The position numbers and the translations under genes were made by a program. This document shows, piece by piece, positions 11,286 to 22,496 of a DNA stretch of 64,000 nt. The stretch's first letter is position 1; each line of letters opens with the position of its first letter. The notes under the pieces were generated by a model. It did not search any database. It was not told the DNA's origin and saw nothing but the letters and a program-made list of their open reading frames with translations. This DNA comes from Trogon surrucura. Lineage: Eukaryota; Chordata; Aves; Trogoniformes; Trogonidae. Location of the stretch: the NCBI GenBank assembly GCA_020746105.1, contig CM036658.1, forward strand, positions 35,643,004 to 35,707,003. Reading direction: 5' to 3'.

Positions 11286-12688
11286 TCTGACTAATTTCCC
11301 CAAAATCGATTCTGTTTTGCCCAGGATGGTAAATGAAAGTGATGTCCCTGTCCTTATCTCAAACCTTGAGCCCTTTGAAATACTTTTTCCCCCTGTCTAG
11401 AGGAGAAGGGGGGCTGAAAGAGTGGCTGTGTGGGCACCTGGCTGCTGGCCAGGGTCAAACCATGGCAGTGGCCTTCTACGACAAAGCTACAGTGCTGATT
11501 GATATAGGAAAAGCAACGGATGTCATCTGCCTGGACTTGTGCAAGGCGTTTGACGCTGTCCCACATGACATCCTAGTCTCTAAAATGGAGAAACATGGAC
11601 TTCATTGAGGGACTATTAGGCAGATAAGGAACTGGCTAGAAGGTCGCATTAGAAGAGTTGTGGTCAACAGCTCAATGTCCACTTGGAGACCATTGAAAAC
11701 TGGTGTCCCTCAGGAGTCTGTTCTGTGTCCAGTGCTGTTCAACACCTTTACCAGCGACATGGCCAATGGCATTGAGTGCACCCTCAGCAACTTTGCTGAC
11801 GACACCAAGCTGTGTGGTGTCGTGGACTCACTTGAGGGAAGAGATGCCATCCAGAGGGACCTTGACAGGCTTGAGAAATGGGTCACTGCAAACTGCATGA
11901 GCTTCAACAAGTCAAAATGCAAGGTCCTCCACCTGGGTCGGGCTAATCTCATGCACAAATACAAACTGGGCACAGGGTGGGTTGAGAGTAGCCCTGAAGA
12001 GAAGGATTTGGGGGTGTTGATAGATGAGAAGCTCAACATGAGCCGGCAGTGCGCTCATGCAGCCCAGAAGGCCAACCCCATCCTGGGATGTACCAAGAGA
12101 AGCATAGCCAGCAGGTCAAGAGAGGTGATTATCCCCCTTTACTCTGCTCTTCTGAGACCCCACCTCGAATACTGTGTCCAGCTCTGGTGTCCCCACCATA
12201 AGAGGGACATGGATCTGTTGGAGCATGTTCAGAGGAGGGCCACAAAGATGATCCAGGGGCTGGAGCACCTCTGCTATGAGGACGGGCTGAGGGAGCTGGG
12301 ATTGTTCAGCCTGGAGAAGAGAAAACTTTGGGGGACCTAATAGCTGCCTTCCAATATCTGAAGGGAACCTACAGGAAGGTTGGGGAGGGACTTTTTACAA
12401 GAGCATCCACTAACAGGATAAGAGGAAATGGGTTTAAGTTGAAGGAGAATAGATTTAGACTGGATCTTAGGAAGAAATTCTTCAGTATGAGGGTGGCAAG
12501 ACTTCAGAATAAATCGCCCAGAGAAGTTGTGGCTGCCCCCTCCCTGGAGTTGTTCAAGGCCAAGGTGGACAGAGCCTTGAGTAGCCTGATCTAGTGGAGA
12601 GGCGCCCCTGCCCATGACAGGGAGGTTGGATTAGATGATCTCTAAGGTCCCTTCCAATTTAGCCGATACTATGATTATTCTATGATTT

Positions 12689-13014
12689 AGCCTGGAGAGA
12701 GGAGACTCTAGTGAGATCTTATTGTGGCATTTCAATACTTAAAGAGGTCTTAAGCAAGGAAGGTGGAGAAAGACTTTACCAGTGCCTGTAGGAACATAAG
12801 AAGGGGTAATGGTTTTAAACTAAAAGAGGGTACATTTAGATTAGATTAAGGAAGAAACACTTTACTAGGAGAGTGCTGGGACACTAGAACAGGTTGCCTA
12901 GAGTAATTCTGGATTCCCCTCCTCGGAAGTGCTCAAGGGCAGGTTGGATGGAACTTTAGTAATCTGATCTAGTTAAAGATGTCCCTGCCTATGGCAGGAG
13001 GATTGGGGAAGATT
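12689..13014 (+). mobile_element. CR1 copy A, part 2 (ORF2 end and 3' UTR)
   Basis: CR1 sequence beginning with the codons for the SLE segment, exactly where copy A broke off at 8935, directly after the octamers of copy B. It runs through the ORF2 end into the 3' untranslated region. It stops at GAAGATTAC, before the expected octamer tail, which reappears at 15649-15738. The coding part is decayed. Confidence 0.82.
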
Positions 13015-15648
13015 ACCATAGAATCACTGAATCATAGAATATCTCAATTTGGAATGACCCATAAGAAATACCTGTTCCTTTCAATCATGCTAAAATTAAA
13101 AAATATTACTAAGAGCATCATTCAGACTTTTTTTGAACTCTGACAGGTTTGATGTCATGACCGCTTTCCTGGGTACCCTGTTCCAGTGACTGGCCACCCT
13201 CTTACTGAAGAAACTTTTCCTAATATTCAATCTGAAGTTCCCCATGAGACAGTTTCATTCTATTCCCTTGTGTCCTGTCACTAGTCACAAGAGAGAGGAG
13301 ATCAGCATCTCCCTCACAGCTGCTCCCCTTGAGAAAATTGAAGGTTGCAATGAGGTCACCCCTCAACCTTCTCCAAGATGAACAGGCCAAGTGACCTCAG
13401 CTACTCCTCTTAAATCTTGCCCTTGATGTCTTTCACCATCTTAATTGTCCTCCTCTGGACACACTCTAACAGTTTGATGTCCTTCTTCTGTAAAGGCACA
13501 CAAAACAGTTCACAAACCTTGAGGTGGGGCCACACCAAAGCTGTGATGAGTGGGTCAGTCACCTCCCTTGACTGGCTAGCTATGCTGTGCTCCATTCACT
13601 CTTCTTGGCCCTTTTGACTGCCAGGGCACAGCGTTGACTCATGTTCAACCTGTCATCAGCCCAGACCCTCAGATCTCTTTCGATGGAGTTGCCCTCCAGT
13701 CACTCTTCCCACAATTGTGTACAACCAGGATTACACAGCTGGAGAATTTCGCACTTGCTCTTGCTAAATTTTGAATGGTTGGTGACTGCCTAGATCTCTA
13801 ATCTATCCAGATCTCTCTGTATGGCCTCTCTAATCTTGAGGGAGTCCAAAGCTCCTCCTATTTTAGTATCATCAGTAAACTCACTTAGCATACATTTGAT
13901 TCCTGCGTCCAGTAATTTATAAAAACATTAAAAAGCACTAGCCCTAAAACTGAGTCCTGACCTAACTCTTTAAGCCCAACCCAACCTACTTACTCTCCTT
14001 GAAAACTGGGACAATATTTACCAGGTTGCAGTTGATGGGGACCTCTACTCACTCTCAAGACCATTGAAAAATAAATGAGAGGTCCCGTGATAATACTGGC
14101 AAACTCTTCAGTATCCTAGGATGAATCCTGTAGGGCCCATAGATTTCTGTGCATCCAGCTGAAGCAGGAAGTCTTGAACAAACTCAGGGTTGGCTGGGAT
14201 TTATCATCCCACAGTCACAGTCCTCCAGAATAGGTATCCGAGCATCGTGTGGCCTATCATCAGTGTTCAAGACAAAGGCAAGAAAGATATTAAACATCTC
14301 CTCATTGTCTATGTCCCTATCTCTGAGGTGACCAACCTCACCAATTAATAAACTAACATTACTTCCAACCCTCCTTTTGCTGTTTACATATTTTAAAGAA
14401 GACCTTTTTGTTCTCCTTCAGTTCTGGCCAGCTCGAGCTCTATTCGAGTTTTGGCCACACAAATTTTCTCCCTGAAATGACAAACTGCATCTCTGTGGTC
14501 CTTCCATGCGTCTTGTACTTGCTTTCAATGTCCATACACTTTCCTTTCTTGCCTTAGTTCTAGAAGAAGATCCTTACTCATCCAATCTGGCCTCTTGTCC
14601 TGTGTGCTTGACTTATGACACTTTGGAATTGCCTGCTTTTGTGCTCTTAAGAGATGGCTCTTCAAAAGTGACCAGAATTCCTGGACCCCAATGCCTTCAA
14701 AAGCAGATTCCCAGGGGATCTTACTAACTCCTTCAGCAGCCCCAAGACTGCTCTTCCCATATCCACTGATGAAATTTTGGTTGTGGTTTTTCTTTTACTC
14801 TCAATGACTTGAAACTCAACTGCTTCACAGTCACTGTGACCAAGACTTCTACCAGTTACCTGTAAGTCCCTCTGTGTGTACAAACAACGAACCTAGAAGG
14901 ACACTTTTCCTTCTTGGCTCCCTTAGTTCCTGCACCAAGTCGTTATCTTCGTTGTGATTCAGAAATTTCCTGGACCTGTTTTTGCCTTCTGTATGCTATT
15001 TCCATTGAATGTCTGGGAAGGTAAAATCACCCATAAAGACAAAGGCAGCTGATTTAGAGAGATGCCTTCATTCCTTGTAGGATAATTCAACAGTGTTGTC
15101 ATCCTGGCTGGGTGGTCAATACTACACTTCCACAACAACACCTGCCTTATTTGCTTACCTCCTTATCTTTACCCAGAGCTCCTTAACTGTGTAATCGCCA
15201 ACTGCAAGCACCATATAGTGCAACCCAACCTTCATGTACAGGACCACCCCCTGACTTGCCTGACTGACCTATCCTTCCTGAAGGCCTAAACCCATCCGTC
15301 ATGGTACATCAGTAACAGAACTCATTCTTTGATTTCACTTTTACCAATGATATCATAGCTCTAGTTCCTCCTGTTCATTCCTCAGGCTACACGTGTTAGC
15401 ACAAAGACACTTCAAATGTGTGTCAGTATACTCAGCACATCATGGAGCAGACTGAAGGACCTCACTAGCACACCATCCCTCAAACATTTGCATACTGTCC
15501 TCAGGCTTATCTCTATGAGCCTGGTTTCACCCCTTTTCCCCTTCAAATCTAAAGTTCTTCCAATGAATGCTGCTAAATCTTGTGCAAAGACCCTTTCTTA
15601 CCTTTGAGAAATGTGCACCCCATCTGCCACCTGTAGACCCGGTGTCTT
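13015..15648 (-). mobile_element. CR1 copy C, minus strand, inserted in the 3' UTR of copy A
   Basis: An old CR1 read on the minus strand. The octamer tail lies at its left edge (about 13017-13040). Going leftwards to rightwards it shows the ORF2 C-terminus, reverse transcriptase, linker, endonuclease (14.5-14.9 kb and on) and a stretch homologous to the spacer before ORF2 in copy F (about 15540-15640). Between about 13930 and 14010 some 400 bases of the reverse transcriptase core seem to be missing compared with copy F. Its right edge falls where the 3' UTR of copy A resumes. Confidence 0.8.
13410..14883 (-). pseudogene. CR1 ORF2 remains, copy C
   Basis: Two recognisable pieces of a decayed ORF2. 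At 13410-13595 the thumb region reads SQSREVTDPLITALVWPHL and CVQRRTIKMVK. At 14662-14883 the endonuclease end reads LGHSDCEAVEFQV, matching the SDHE-type catalytic block with H-to-C and E changes. The palm between them is largely deleted. Many stops separate the pieces. This copy is among the most diverged in the window. Confidence 0.7.
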
Positions 15649-15738
15649 GTAGGTCTTCAAAGTTGTCTTTCAGCCCAAGTCATTCTCTGGTGATTCTATG
15701 ATTCTATGACTCTATGACTCTATGATTCTATGATTTGG
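15649..15738 (+). mobile_element. CR1 copy A, part 3 (3' UTR end and octamer tail)
   Basis: Starts with TCTTCAAAG and CTTTCAGCCCAAGTCATTCT, the expected last 40 bases of a CR1 3' untranslated region, followed by six octamers of the ATTCTATG kind. There is no CR1 coding sequence just upstream in this orientation. It is best read as the end of copy A, cut off by the insertion of copy C. Confidence 0.78.
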
Positions 15739-15989
15739 AGGACCAAACATAATCTAAAAAAGGAAGGAAGAAGGAATATATGACTCAAATTACCAGTCCC
15801 CTCTGCAACTGGTCAGCACAGCTGTCTTTGTTCTTTCTTTGCCTTCTATGAGTCTGCTAGTCTTTTTGACATGGAAGTCATCATACATGGAGACAAAAAG
15901 ATAGATTTTGACACATCTGATGAACACTATTTGCCAAAACCTGCGACAAATGTTCTGCTTCTCATTTGGTTCCACAGCGGCAGACAGGG

Positions 15990-17310
15990 AAGGAGAGATG
16001 GTGGGATGACACTGTATGTTAAAAAGTTAACGAAAGCTCAGAAACTGAGCACCATAATGATGAGGTTGGAAGTGTTTGGATTAGGTTAAGAGTCAATAAA
16101 GGTGATATTGCTGTGGCAGTCTGCTATAGACCTCCCAAACAGAGCAGTGAGGTAGATAAAACTTTCTATAAACAGTTGAGAGAAATCTCATGCTCACTTG
16201 CCATTGTCCTTGTGGGGATTTTTACCTTCCAGGTATCTGCTGGGAATACAAGACAGCAGAGAGGGAACAATCCAGAAGGTTCCTGGAATGTGTGAAGGAT
16301 AACTTCCTCACACAGCTGGCAAGTGAACCGACCAGGGAAGATGCCCTACTGGACCTTCTGTTTGTGAACAGAGAAGGTCTAGTGGAAGATGTGGCAGTTG
16401 GAGGCCGTCTAGGGACCAGCAGTCATGAAATTATCAAGTTGTCTATTCTTGGTAATGTTAGGAAGAGTGACAGCAAAACTGACACTTGAGAGTTCTGAAG
16501 GGCAGACTTTGATTTGTTTGGGAGGTCACTCAATAAAATCCCTTGGGAATCAATTTTGAAAGGTACAGCAGTCCAGGAAGGTTGAACACTACTTAGGGAG
16601 GAGATCTTGAAGGCACAGGAGCAGACCATCTCTACATGCCTTAAGACAAGCCCGCTGCATAGAAGACCAGCCTAGCTGAATAGGGACATATTGCTGAAGA
16701 TCAGGGAAAAAAAAAAAGAATTTATGGCCTCTGGAAAAGAGGGCAGGCCACTCATAGTGAATATAGGGATAAAGTTAGGTTATTTAGGGAGATTATTATC
16801 ATAGAATCATAGAATCATAGAATGGCCTGGGCTGGAAGGAACCTTAGAGATCATTTTAATCCAACCTCCATGTTGTGAGCAGGGACACCACCTCTCGACT
16901 AGGTCAGGTAACACGTGAGAACCAAATGGGAATCGAATCCGAGACCTTCGGTGTTTCAAACACCACGCTCAACCCCCTGAGCTAAACCGGCCCTAAAGAA
17001 GAAGGCCCAGGGCCCAGCTGGAAATTAATCTGGCTTTGAAAATAAAGGACTTTAAGAAAAGTTTTCATAAATACATTAATAACAAGGGAAAGAACAGAAA
17101 GAGCCTCCATCCCTTGCTAGATCCAGAAGGAAATATGGTAACAAAGGACAAGGACAAGGCTGAGGTGCTTAATGCCTTCTTTGCCTCAGTCTTTAGTACT
17201 AGTAACACCTGTACTGAGGGAAACCAGCCCCCCAAGCCAAGAAAATGGGACTGGGAACAAAATGTCTCCTGCACAATTCACGAGGATACGGTCAGGGACC
17301 TACTACTACA
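15990..17310 (+). pseudogene. CR1 ORF2 N-terminal half (endonuclease and linker), copy D
   Basis: Endonuclease segments are GGMTLYVK, VAVCYRPPKQSSEVDK (about 16113) and VKDNFLTQLASEPTRED (about 16295). Next come LLDLLFVNREGLVEDV and an SSHE version of the catalytic SDHE block. After the SINE, the linker KDFKKSFHKYINNKGK and VTKDKDKAEVLNAFFASVFS (about 17130) are well preserved in one frame of about 120 codons. The reverse transcriptase palm is absent. Frameshifts lie near 16190, and a stop lies near 16488. Confidence 0.8.
16800..16993 (-). mobile_element. tRNA-derived SINE with CR1 tail, minus strand
   Basis: On the minus strand it begins with GGGCCGGTTTAGCTCAGG, the start of a tRNA-Ile-like head. 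It contains a TAGCTCAG-type A box and a GATTCGATTCCC-type B box of an internal RNA polymerase III promoter. The second half is a CR1 3' untranslated region ending in three CTATGATT octamers. It splits the linker of copy D cleanly. Such a SINE relies on the CR1 enzyme, which recognises the shared tail. It looks like the TguSINE1 type of passerines as I recall it. About 194 bases. Confidence 0.82.
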
Positions 17311-17514
17311 TGTTGACTGCTTAGGGAGGTGGTTAAGTCACCATCCCTGGAGGTGTTTAAGAGACGGGTGGATGTTTCATTGGGGGAATTGTTTAGTAGG
17401 TTGATATGGCTGGAACAAAGGCTGGACTCTATGATCTTCTAGATCTCTTCCAGCTGATACGACTCTATTCTATGATTCTATGACTCTATGATTCTATGAT
17501 TCTATGATTCTATG

Positions 17515-19554
17515 CAGGATGGTGAGACCTCTGTTTCAAATGAACGTCTTAGCAATACCAGGGTCATAAGGTAATTAATAAACATTTTTTTGTGATCAGA
17601 TCTCCACTTGCAGTGTTAGATTTGTTGACTCTTCAGTTGTGCACCTCATTTTTTAGCACTGCAGGCAGTGCAGAGATTTAGTGATGCACATAGTTACTTA
17701 AATGGCAGAAAATTATAATTTGGTCCTAGTAGTAGCCAAGTTTCAGCCAGCTACATAGAAGTGTATGCTTCTGGTACGGAAAATGCTTTTTTAAACAATT
17801 TCAGAAAGGCTGATTTAGGATGGTATTTATATCCCCCCTGACCCTGCTTGGTGAGATAAATAAGTAACAAAAATGAGAATCCTCTTAGGTATAAAAAGGC
17901 TTCCTACTGCATGTGGAGAAAGAGACTCAGACTGCGAACAGCTCTAAAGTGGCAGAAGTTGCATCCCTGAGAGGGCCTGAAAGCCATTGTTGCCTAATTT
18001 GAAGGAGGACAGTGATGCAGCTTTGTTGCTTTTTAAAAGAGGTTGCAAAAGTATAGAAATATTCCTCTGTTTAATTGAAAATACAAATATGACATTAAAA
18101 TTCACTCTTTATTTGCTATGGCCTATCAGGTCCTCACTAGAAGGAAGAGCAAACAGTTTACAAAGAAAATGGTGAATGTCACAGACTTGTGTGGTTTTGG
18201 ATACAAAATCACATTAATAGTGCATGTGTAGAATTATGATACAGTCAGTTTAAGTACTTCAACATTCAGTATCTAAACTTAAAGCCCTGAATTAGTCTTT
18301 TGAAATATTACTTGAAGAACATAGAATGTGAAAATTTTCAGAAGTAAAAGGCTAGCTATGCTAGACCTTAAGGTCAGGGTTTATATAAGAGTTAAAATAG
18401 TATAAAAGACGAATCACCAGGGACCATGTATGTCAGTTTCTGGAACATAATAGGAAGAATTTTACATATTTAATATAAAATACAAAGTTCCACATTTTTG
18501 GGAAGCCAGACACCCTGATAGTGGTTGTGGAATATTTATGAAAGTCATAACTCAGCAAGTCACACTTTTGTATTGTATTCTGAAAGCATCACACTTTGTT
18601 TCTTTGTTCTCTTTTTGTGTGTTTATGCTTACAGGGTAAAGACTTCATAATCAAGCTTTTTGGCCATAACCTTTTATATTTACGTCTTCTTTATACTCAC
18701 TTATACATATGAAAAACATTCTTTTTTTTCCCGGAAGTCAATTAACTTCAGTGTGCTCCCTCAAATTCCTCCTCACATCTCACACCTTTACATCTGCAGT
18801 GTAATTCAAACTCCCACTTTAGACCTGCTTGTTTTATATTTGATGTCAAAAAGAAAATAAGAATACATGAACTTAAGCAAACTCTCACCTCTTGCTTTTT
18901 CTCCTGTCTGTAACCCTTTCATCTGGCCTTACTGAGATGGTCTGCTCTGTGCTCCCAATTCTGATGACAGCCTCCCACAATTTCGACTGAAACCTGACTT
19001 TTAAAAGGATTCACCAGTTTTAATGAAAGAATTAAAATCTGACATTTTTTACTGCATAATACACATCTTATCGATTCTACCTGAAATTTTTCCTTTTTTT
19101 TTTTTTTTCCCCCCCCATATATTTACAACTAAATTACTTGATTTCAACTGAGGGATCCACAAACCTTGTATAGAACTTGTATTTTGTTTTCTTGGGAATG
19201 TGCTACACAGCCCACTGTGACTGAAATTTCACTTGTACCTCTTGGTTTCTCTGTTTTTCTTGTTTTCAGTACTCCGTTTATTAGAATATAGGTGTCTAAT
19301 TCTTAGAATATAGTTTTGCATCACCATTTAGCTGTGCATTAGAGTCAAGGCTCTTGTGCCTTGCTTCAGTGACATTATCATGACATGGTTAGTTTTTCTC
19401 TTGTCTGGTTCAAATAGCTAAGGACAGGTAATAATAGATTGCTTTACTTCTTTCAGTACATGGCTGTACATAGGTATAATCAGAAAGCTAGGCAAACACA
19501 AAAATAAAAACTTCACAGGTTGGTTTAATGAATCTTAACAATAAACAGTTACGG
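17515..19554. other. Non-coding, no recognised gene
   Basis: About 2 kb of AT-rich sequence. A TATA-box-like GGTATAAAAAGGC lies at about 17889, but nothing downstream supports a gene. A T/C run lies at 19088-19118. Confidence 0.5.
19088..19118. repeat. Homopolymer run T(n)C(n)
   Basis: A run of T with two C interruptions passing directly into eight C. Simple low-complexity sequence, prone to length errors. Confidence 0.9.
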
Positions 19555-20137
19555 TGGTTTTGGTTGAGATAGTTAATTTTCTGTGTAGTAGCTAGTATTG
19601 GGCTGTGGTTTTGATTTGTGCTGGAAGCAATGTTGATAACACGGGGATGTTGCAGTTACTGTGGAGTCGGGATTACACAGGGTCAAGGTCTTTTCTGTTG
19701 CTCACCTCAACCCACCAGCAACGAGGCTGGGAGTGCGCAAAAACTTGGGAGGGGACTCAGACAGGATAGCTGACCCCAACTGATCACAGGGATATTCCAG
19801 ATCATATGATATCAAGCTCAGCATATGAAGCTGGGGAAAAACGAAGGAGGGGATGTTTGGAGTAACAACGTTTGCCTTCTCAAGTCACCATTATATGTGA
19901 TGGAGCCCTGCTTTCCCGGAAATGGGTGAACACCTACTCGACAATGGGAAGTGGTGAATGAATTCCTTGTTTTGCTTTGCTAGTATGCATGGTTTTGTTT
20001 TGCGTATTAAATTGTTTTTATCTCAAGCCATGCATTTTCTCATTTGTATCCCTTCAATTTTCTTCCCCATTCCACAGTGGTGGGGAGTGAGCGAACAGCT
20101 GTGTGGTTGAGCTGCTGGTTGGGATTAAACCATGACA
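19555..20137 (+). mobile_element. Solo LTR, second family
   Basis: A 583-base solo LTR with TG...CA ends. The flanks TACGG (19550-19554) and TATGG (20138-20142) form a 4 of 5 target-site duplication. It starts TGGTTTTGGTTGAGATAG and ends in GATTAAACCATGACA. This matches a widespread avian LTR type whose 3' end reads the same. The polyadenylation signal is an ATTAAA at 20006-20011. The usual TATA box appears degraded (CATATGAAG near 19823). No internal retroviral sequence is present. Confidence 0.82.
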
Positions 20138-22313
20138 TATGGGAAGAAGTGGTTGTGTTTGTTTATTTTTTTCAATAGAGATCTTAGTCTACATACTTTT
20201 TATGATATCTGTCTTATGATATCTAACTACTTCGTACTATCCACCAAAGTGGTACAAAATATATATTTTTGACAGAATTCCACAACGTATTCTATGTTGT
20301 TGACATAAAGTCTTATTTATGTTTCTCCTTCCATATCTTCCCTTCTCTCTCCAAAAAAAAACAAAACAAAGGAGCAGTCAATCTTTATTATCTTTGATTC
20401 CTGATTTTATGAGCAGCACAGGGGACATGCAAATGAAAATATATTAAAACATCCACACCTTCAGCAAATCTTTTACATTGTAGCTCTGTTTCCAGTGGTC
20501 AGCTTAAATTGTCTTATATTCATTTATGCAATACATCTTTACAGGAAAGCTATCACTGTAGTTGAAATTTTTTTTTAAAAAAATCAATATAACTTGAATT
20601 TACATTATACCGGAGCCTTATATTCATGCACTTTTTTTCTTGGATTTTTGAGAAGCATCTTTGCTCTTCATCCACTTGCACACTGTGGTTACATATTTTT
20701 TAATTCCAGTGATCATATAGTAAAAATTTGCAGGTGGTACTCAGAGAACTTTTTCCCCTCTAGCTAGCTGTGGAAAGGACAATGTAATTAATAACAGATG
20801 GTATGGAATGACCACGTCCTTGAAAGAATGCCTTATTCGCACCTCCCGTTAATTGTATCACATATAACACAAGTAAAAGCATAATAAATCTGAACTGGGG
20901 GACATTTTATGCAAGAACTCTTTTCCCTTTCCAGACGGTAAATTGCTCAGCTCTTGAAATATCTATAACCTTGTGATACCCAACTTGCATTAGCTTAATT
21001 GTCTTTTTTATTTTTTTCCTTCCTCCTCTTCCTTGCTCTCCCTCTCTTTTTTTTTCCCTGGGTCTGTAAGAGTAGTTCTATTTTGTTAGTCTACCTACTT
21101 CCATGCTGTAACAAGAAGACCTATATTTGCTGGCTTGGACGGAATTTTGTCAGGTTCGTTCAGCAGACTTATTAATAAATTGCCTTTTTTGAAGTGTTTT
21201 AAAGCACTTTACTTGATATCAAAATACAACTAAATGCTGATGGAGTTTAACAGAGATCTAGAAGAACATTCTCATTAACTGTGAGATGGAGTGAGCTTCA
21301 GATGAATCAACAGCCATGCACTATTCTATGTCTGAATATGACTGCTATGAGAAAAAGAAAAAAACCCTGATGCACAAGGAATTTTTCTTGCTCACAGTAA
21401 TAAATCAGTAGTAAAAAAATTCTGTGGAAAAATAAGAAAAGATTGCTTGAGTCTCAGATCTCCTTCTACCTTGTCACCACATGGGGCTGAAGAAGGGAGG
21501 TTTCAGCACAGTTTGGCCCTGTTGGCAGTGGGGTAAGGGAAGACTCCTTCTAGCAAAAGTTCTGCTGGAGTTTTTTTGCTTTATTTCTACTTACACCTAT
21601 AATTTCAATCTTAATTTTGGTCCAAGGAGAAAATAGCAGATAAATGAACAGGAGCATGTATGTAGACCTGCTTGCAGGAGATGTCACACAGAATGATGCT
21701 CAGAAGCACAGAATGATGTTACAACTGCACATAGTGAACACCATCCACATCTGCAAGTGCCTTGTCAGTGTGCAGTTGACTTTTAGGCCTAAGGTATCTC
21801 CCTAGTTCTTCTAGCGCTTCTATGGAGAAGGCAATCTGTGACAGAATGAGTCTTTGTGGAATATTTCAGTAAGATGGAGGAAAGTCTGCAAGTCATTGTT
21901 CAAACACCACTTGGGCCTGTGTCAAAGGCAGAAAACTGCCAAATATAATCCATTCCGCAAGCACATAATTGTGACATCTGCATGCCTTCTGTTCCATGCC
22001 ATGTGCTGTGGACCTGACTGGGGAAAGGCAGTCTTCCCAGAACAAAGGTGAGACATAGCACATCAATGAAATCCCCAGAGGAAGATATGAAATGGATTGG
22101 GAATGAGGACTTCCAAATCTAAGTTCCATTCCTTCTACTGACTTTCTGAATGCTCATAGGCAAGTTGCTTCACAATGTGGATTTGTTCTTGCTCCCTCTT
22201 CTGATCTATTTTAAACTGCTAGCTCTTGAATGGTACCTATTCTGAGAACTCAACAGTGCTATTGGAATACACAGAATGAACTACTTGGCAAGTACCTTAA
22301 AAGCTATATAAGA
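20138..22313. other. Non-coding, no recognised gene
   Basis: AT-rich sequence. A pyrimidine-rich tract lies at about 21003-21060. No coding or transposon similarity recognised. Confidence 0.5.
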
Positions 22314-22496
22314 GGGCCGGTTTAGCTCACTTAGCTGAGCGTGGTGCTGAAACACATAAGGTTGCGGGTTTGATTCCCGTCCAGTCCTCATGTGTTGCCT
22401 GATCTAGTTGAGAGGCATCCCTGCCCATGACAGGGAGGTTGGATAAAAATGATCTCTAAGGTCCCTTCGAGCCTAGGCCATTCTGTGATTCTATGT
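22314..22496 (+). mobile_element. tRNA-derived SINE with CR1 tail, plus strand
   Basis: Starts GGGCCGGTTTAGCTCACTTA, a tRNA-Ile-like head with A box (TTAGCTCACTTAG) and B box (GGGTTTGATTCCC). From about 22385 it is a CR1 3' end, with GCCTGATCTAGTTGAGAGG and a two-octamer tail. It is the same family as the copy at 16.8-17.0 kb. Its tail matches CR1 copy E at about nine bases in ten over 100 bases. RNA polymerase III would transcribe it; the CR1 enzyme would have copied it. Confidence 0.85.

Larger units (their letters stand above)
10303..11467 (+). mobile_element. Solo LTR of an endogenous retrovirus, inserted in CR1 copy B
   Basis: A 1,165-base solo LTR with TGT...GGCA termini, about 90 percent identical over the compared part to the copy at 49969-51153. 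It interrupts copy B inside the reverse transcriptase: CR1 sequence stops at 10302 and resumes at 11468. A TATA-like box lies at 10496 and a polyadenylation signal at 11280. No gag, pol or env sequence remains, so the provirus was reduced by recombination between its LTRs. A five-base duplication suggests an ERVL-like or related class, but the class is inferred. Long open frames on the other strand are chance frames in GC-rich DNA. Confidence 0.85.
8943..12594 (+). pseudogene. CR1 ORF2 (endonuclease plus reverse transcriptase), broken, copy B
   Basis: Remains of ORF2 in several frames. Order: endonuclease C-terminal half (8943-9449, with VRDFNHPDISW near residue 55), basic linker (9428-9817), start of the reverse transcriptase (about 10145-10302, [13 protein letters not shown]), the inserted LTR, then the palm (11470-12340). 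The palm contains VICLDLCKAFDAV, VPQESVL and the intact catalytic F-A-D-D. There is an in-frame TGA at 11606-11608 and frameshifts near 9430 and 9780. A one-base loss near 12330 puts the last 85 codons (12340-12594) in another frame. The loss near 12330 is shared with copy E. Confidence 0.85.
8936..12688 (+). mobile_element. CR1 copy B, inserted in copy A and carrying a solo LTR
   Basis: A longer and better preserved CR1. It begins in the endonuclease (VCYRPLSQEDQ-like segment near 9010) and ends in a degenerate octamer tail at about 12660-12688. Copy A stops where B starts, and A resumes with the next expected codons where B ends, so B inserted into A. B is interrupted by an LTR at 10303-11467; without it B is about 2.6 kb. 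Its 3' untranslated region (from about 12580) is nearly the same as that of copy E and of the two SINEs. Confidence 0.88.
15960..17514 (+). mobile_element. CR1 copy D, internally deleted, with a SINE inside
   Basis: A CR1 copy starting in the endonuclease (GRQGRRDGG block near 15980) and ending with octamers at 17467-17514. It is interrupted by a SINE (16800-16993). At about 17310 the sequence jumps from the N-terminal part of the reverse transcriptase (after the VRDLLLHVD block) directly to the end of ORF2 and the 3' UTR. Roughly 1.5-1.8 kb is therefore missing, unless the last 200 bases are a second short CR1 insertion. Confidence 0.85.

Noticed and set aside
22314..22390. A functional tRNA gene
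   Set aside because: The tRNA-like head lacks a proper acceptor-stem closure, has a changed anticodon region and is fused to a CR1 tail repeated at 16.8-17.0 kb, so it is a SINE.
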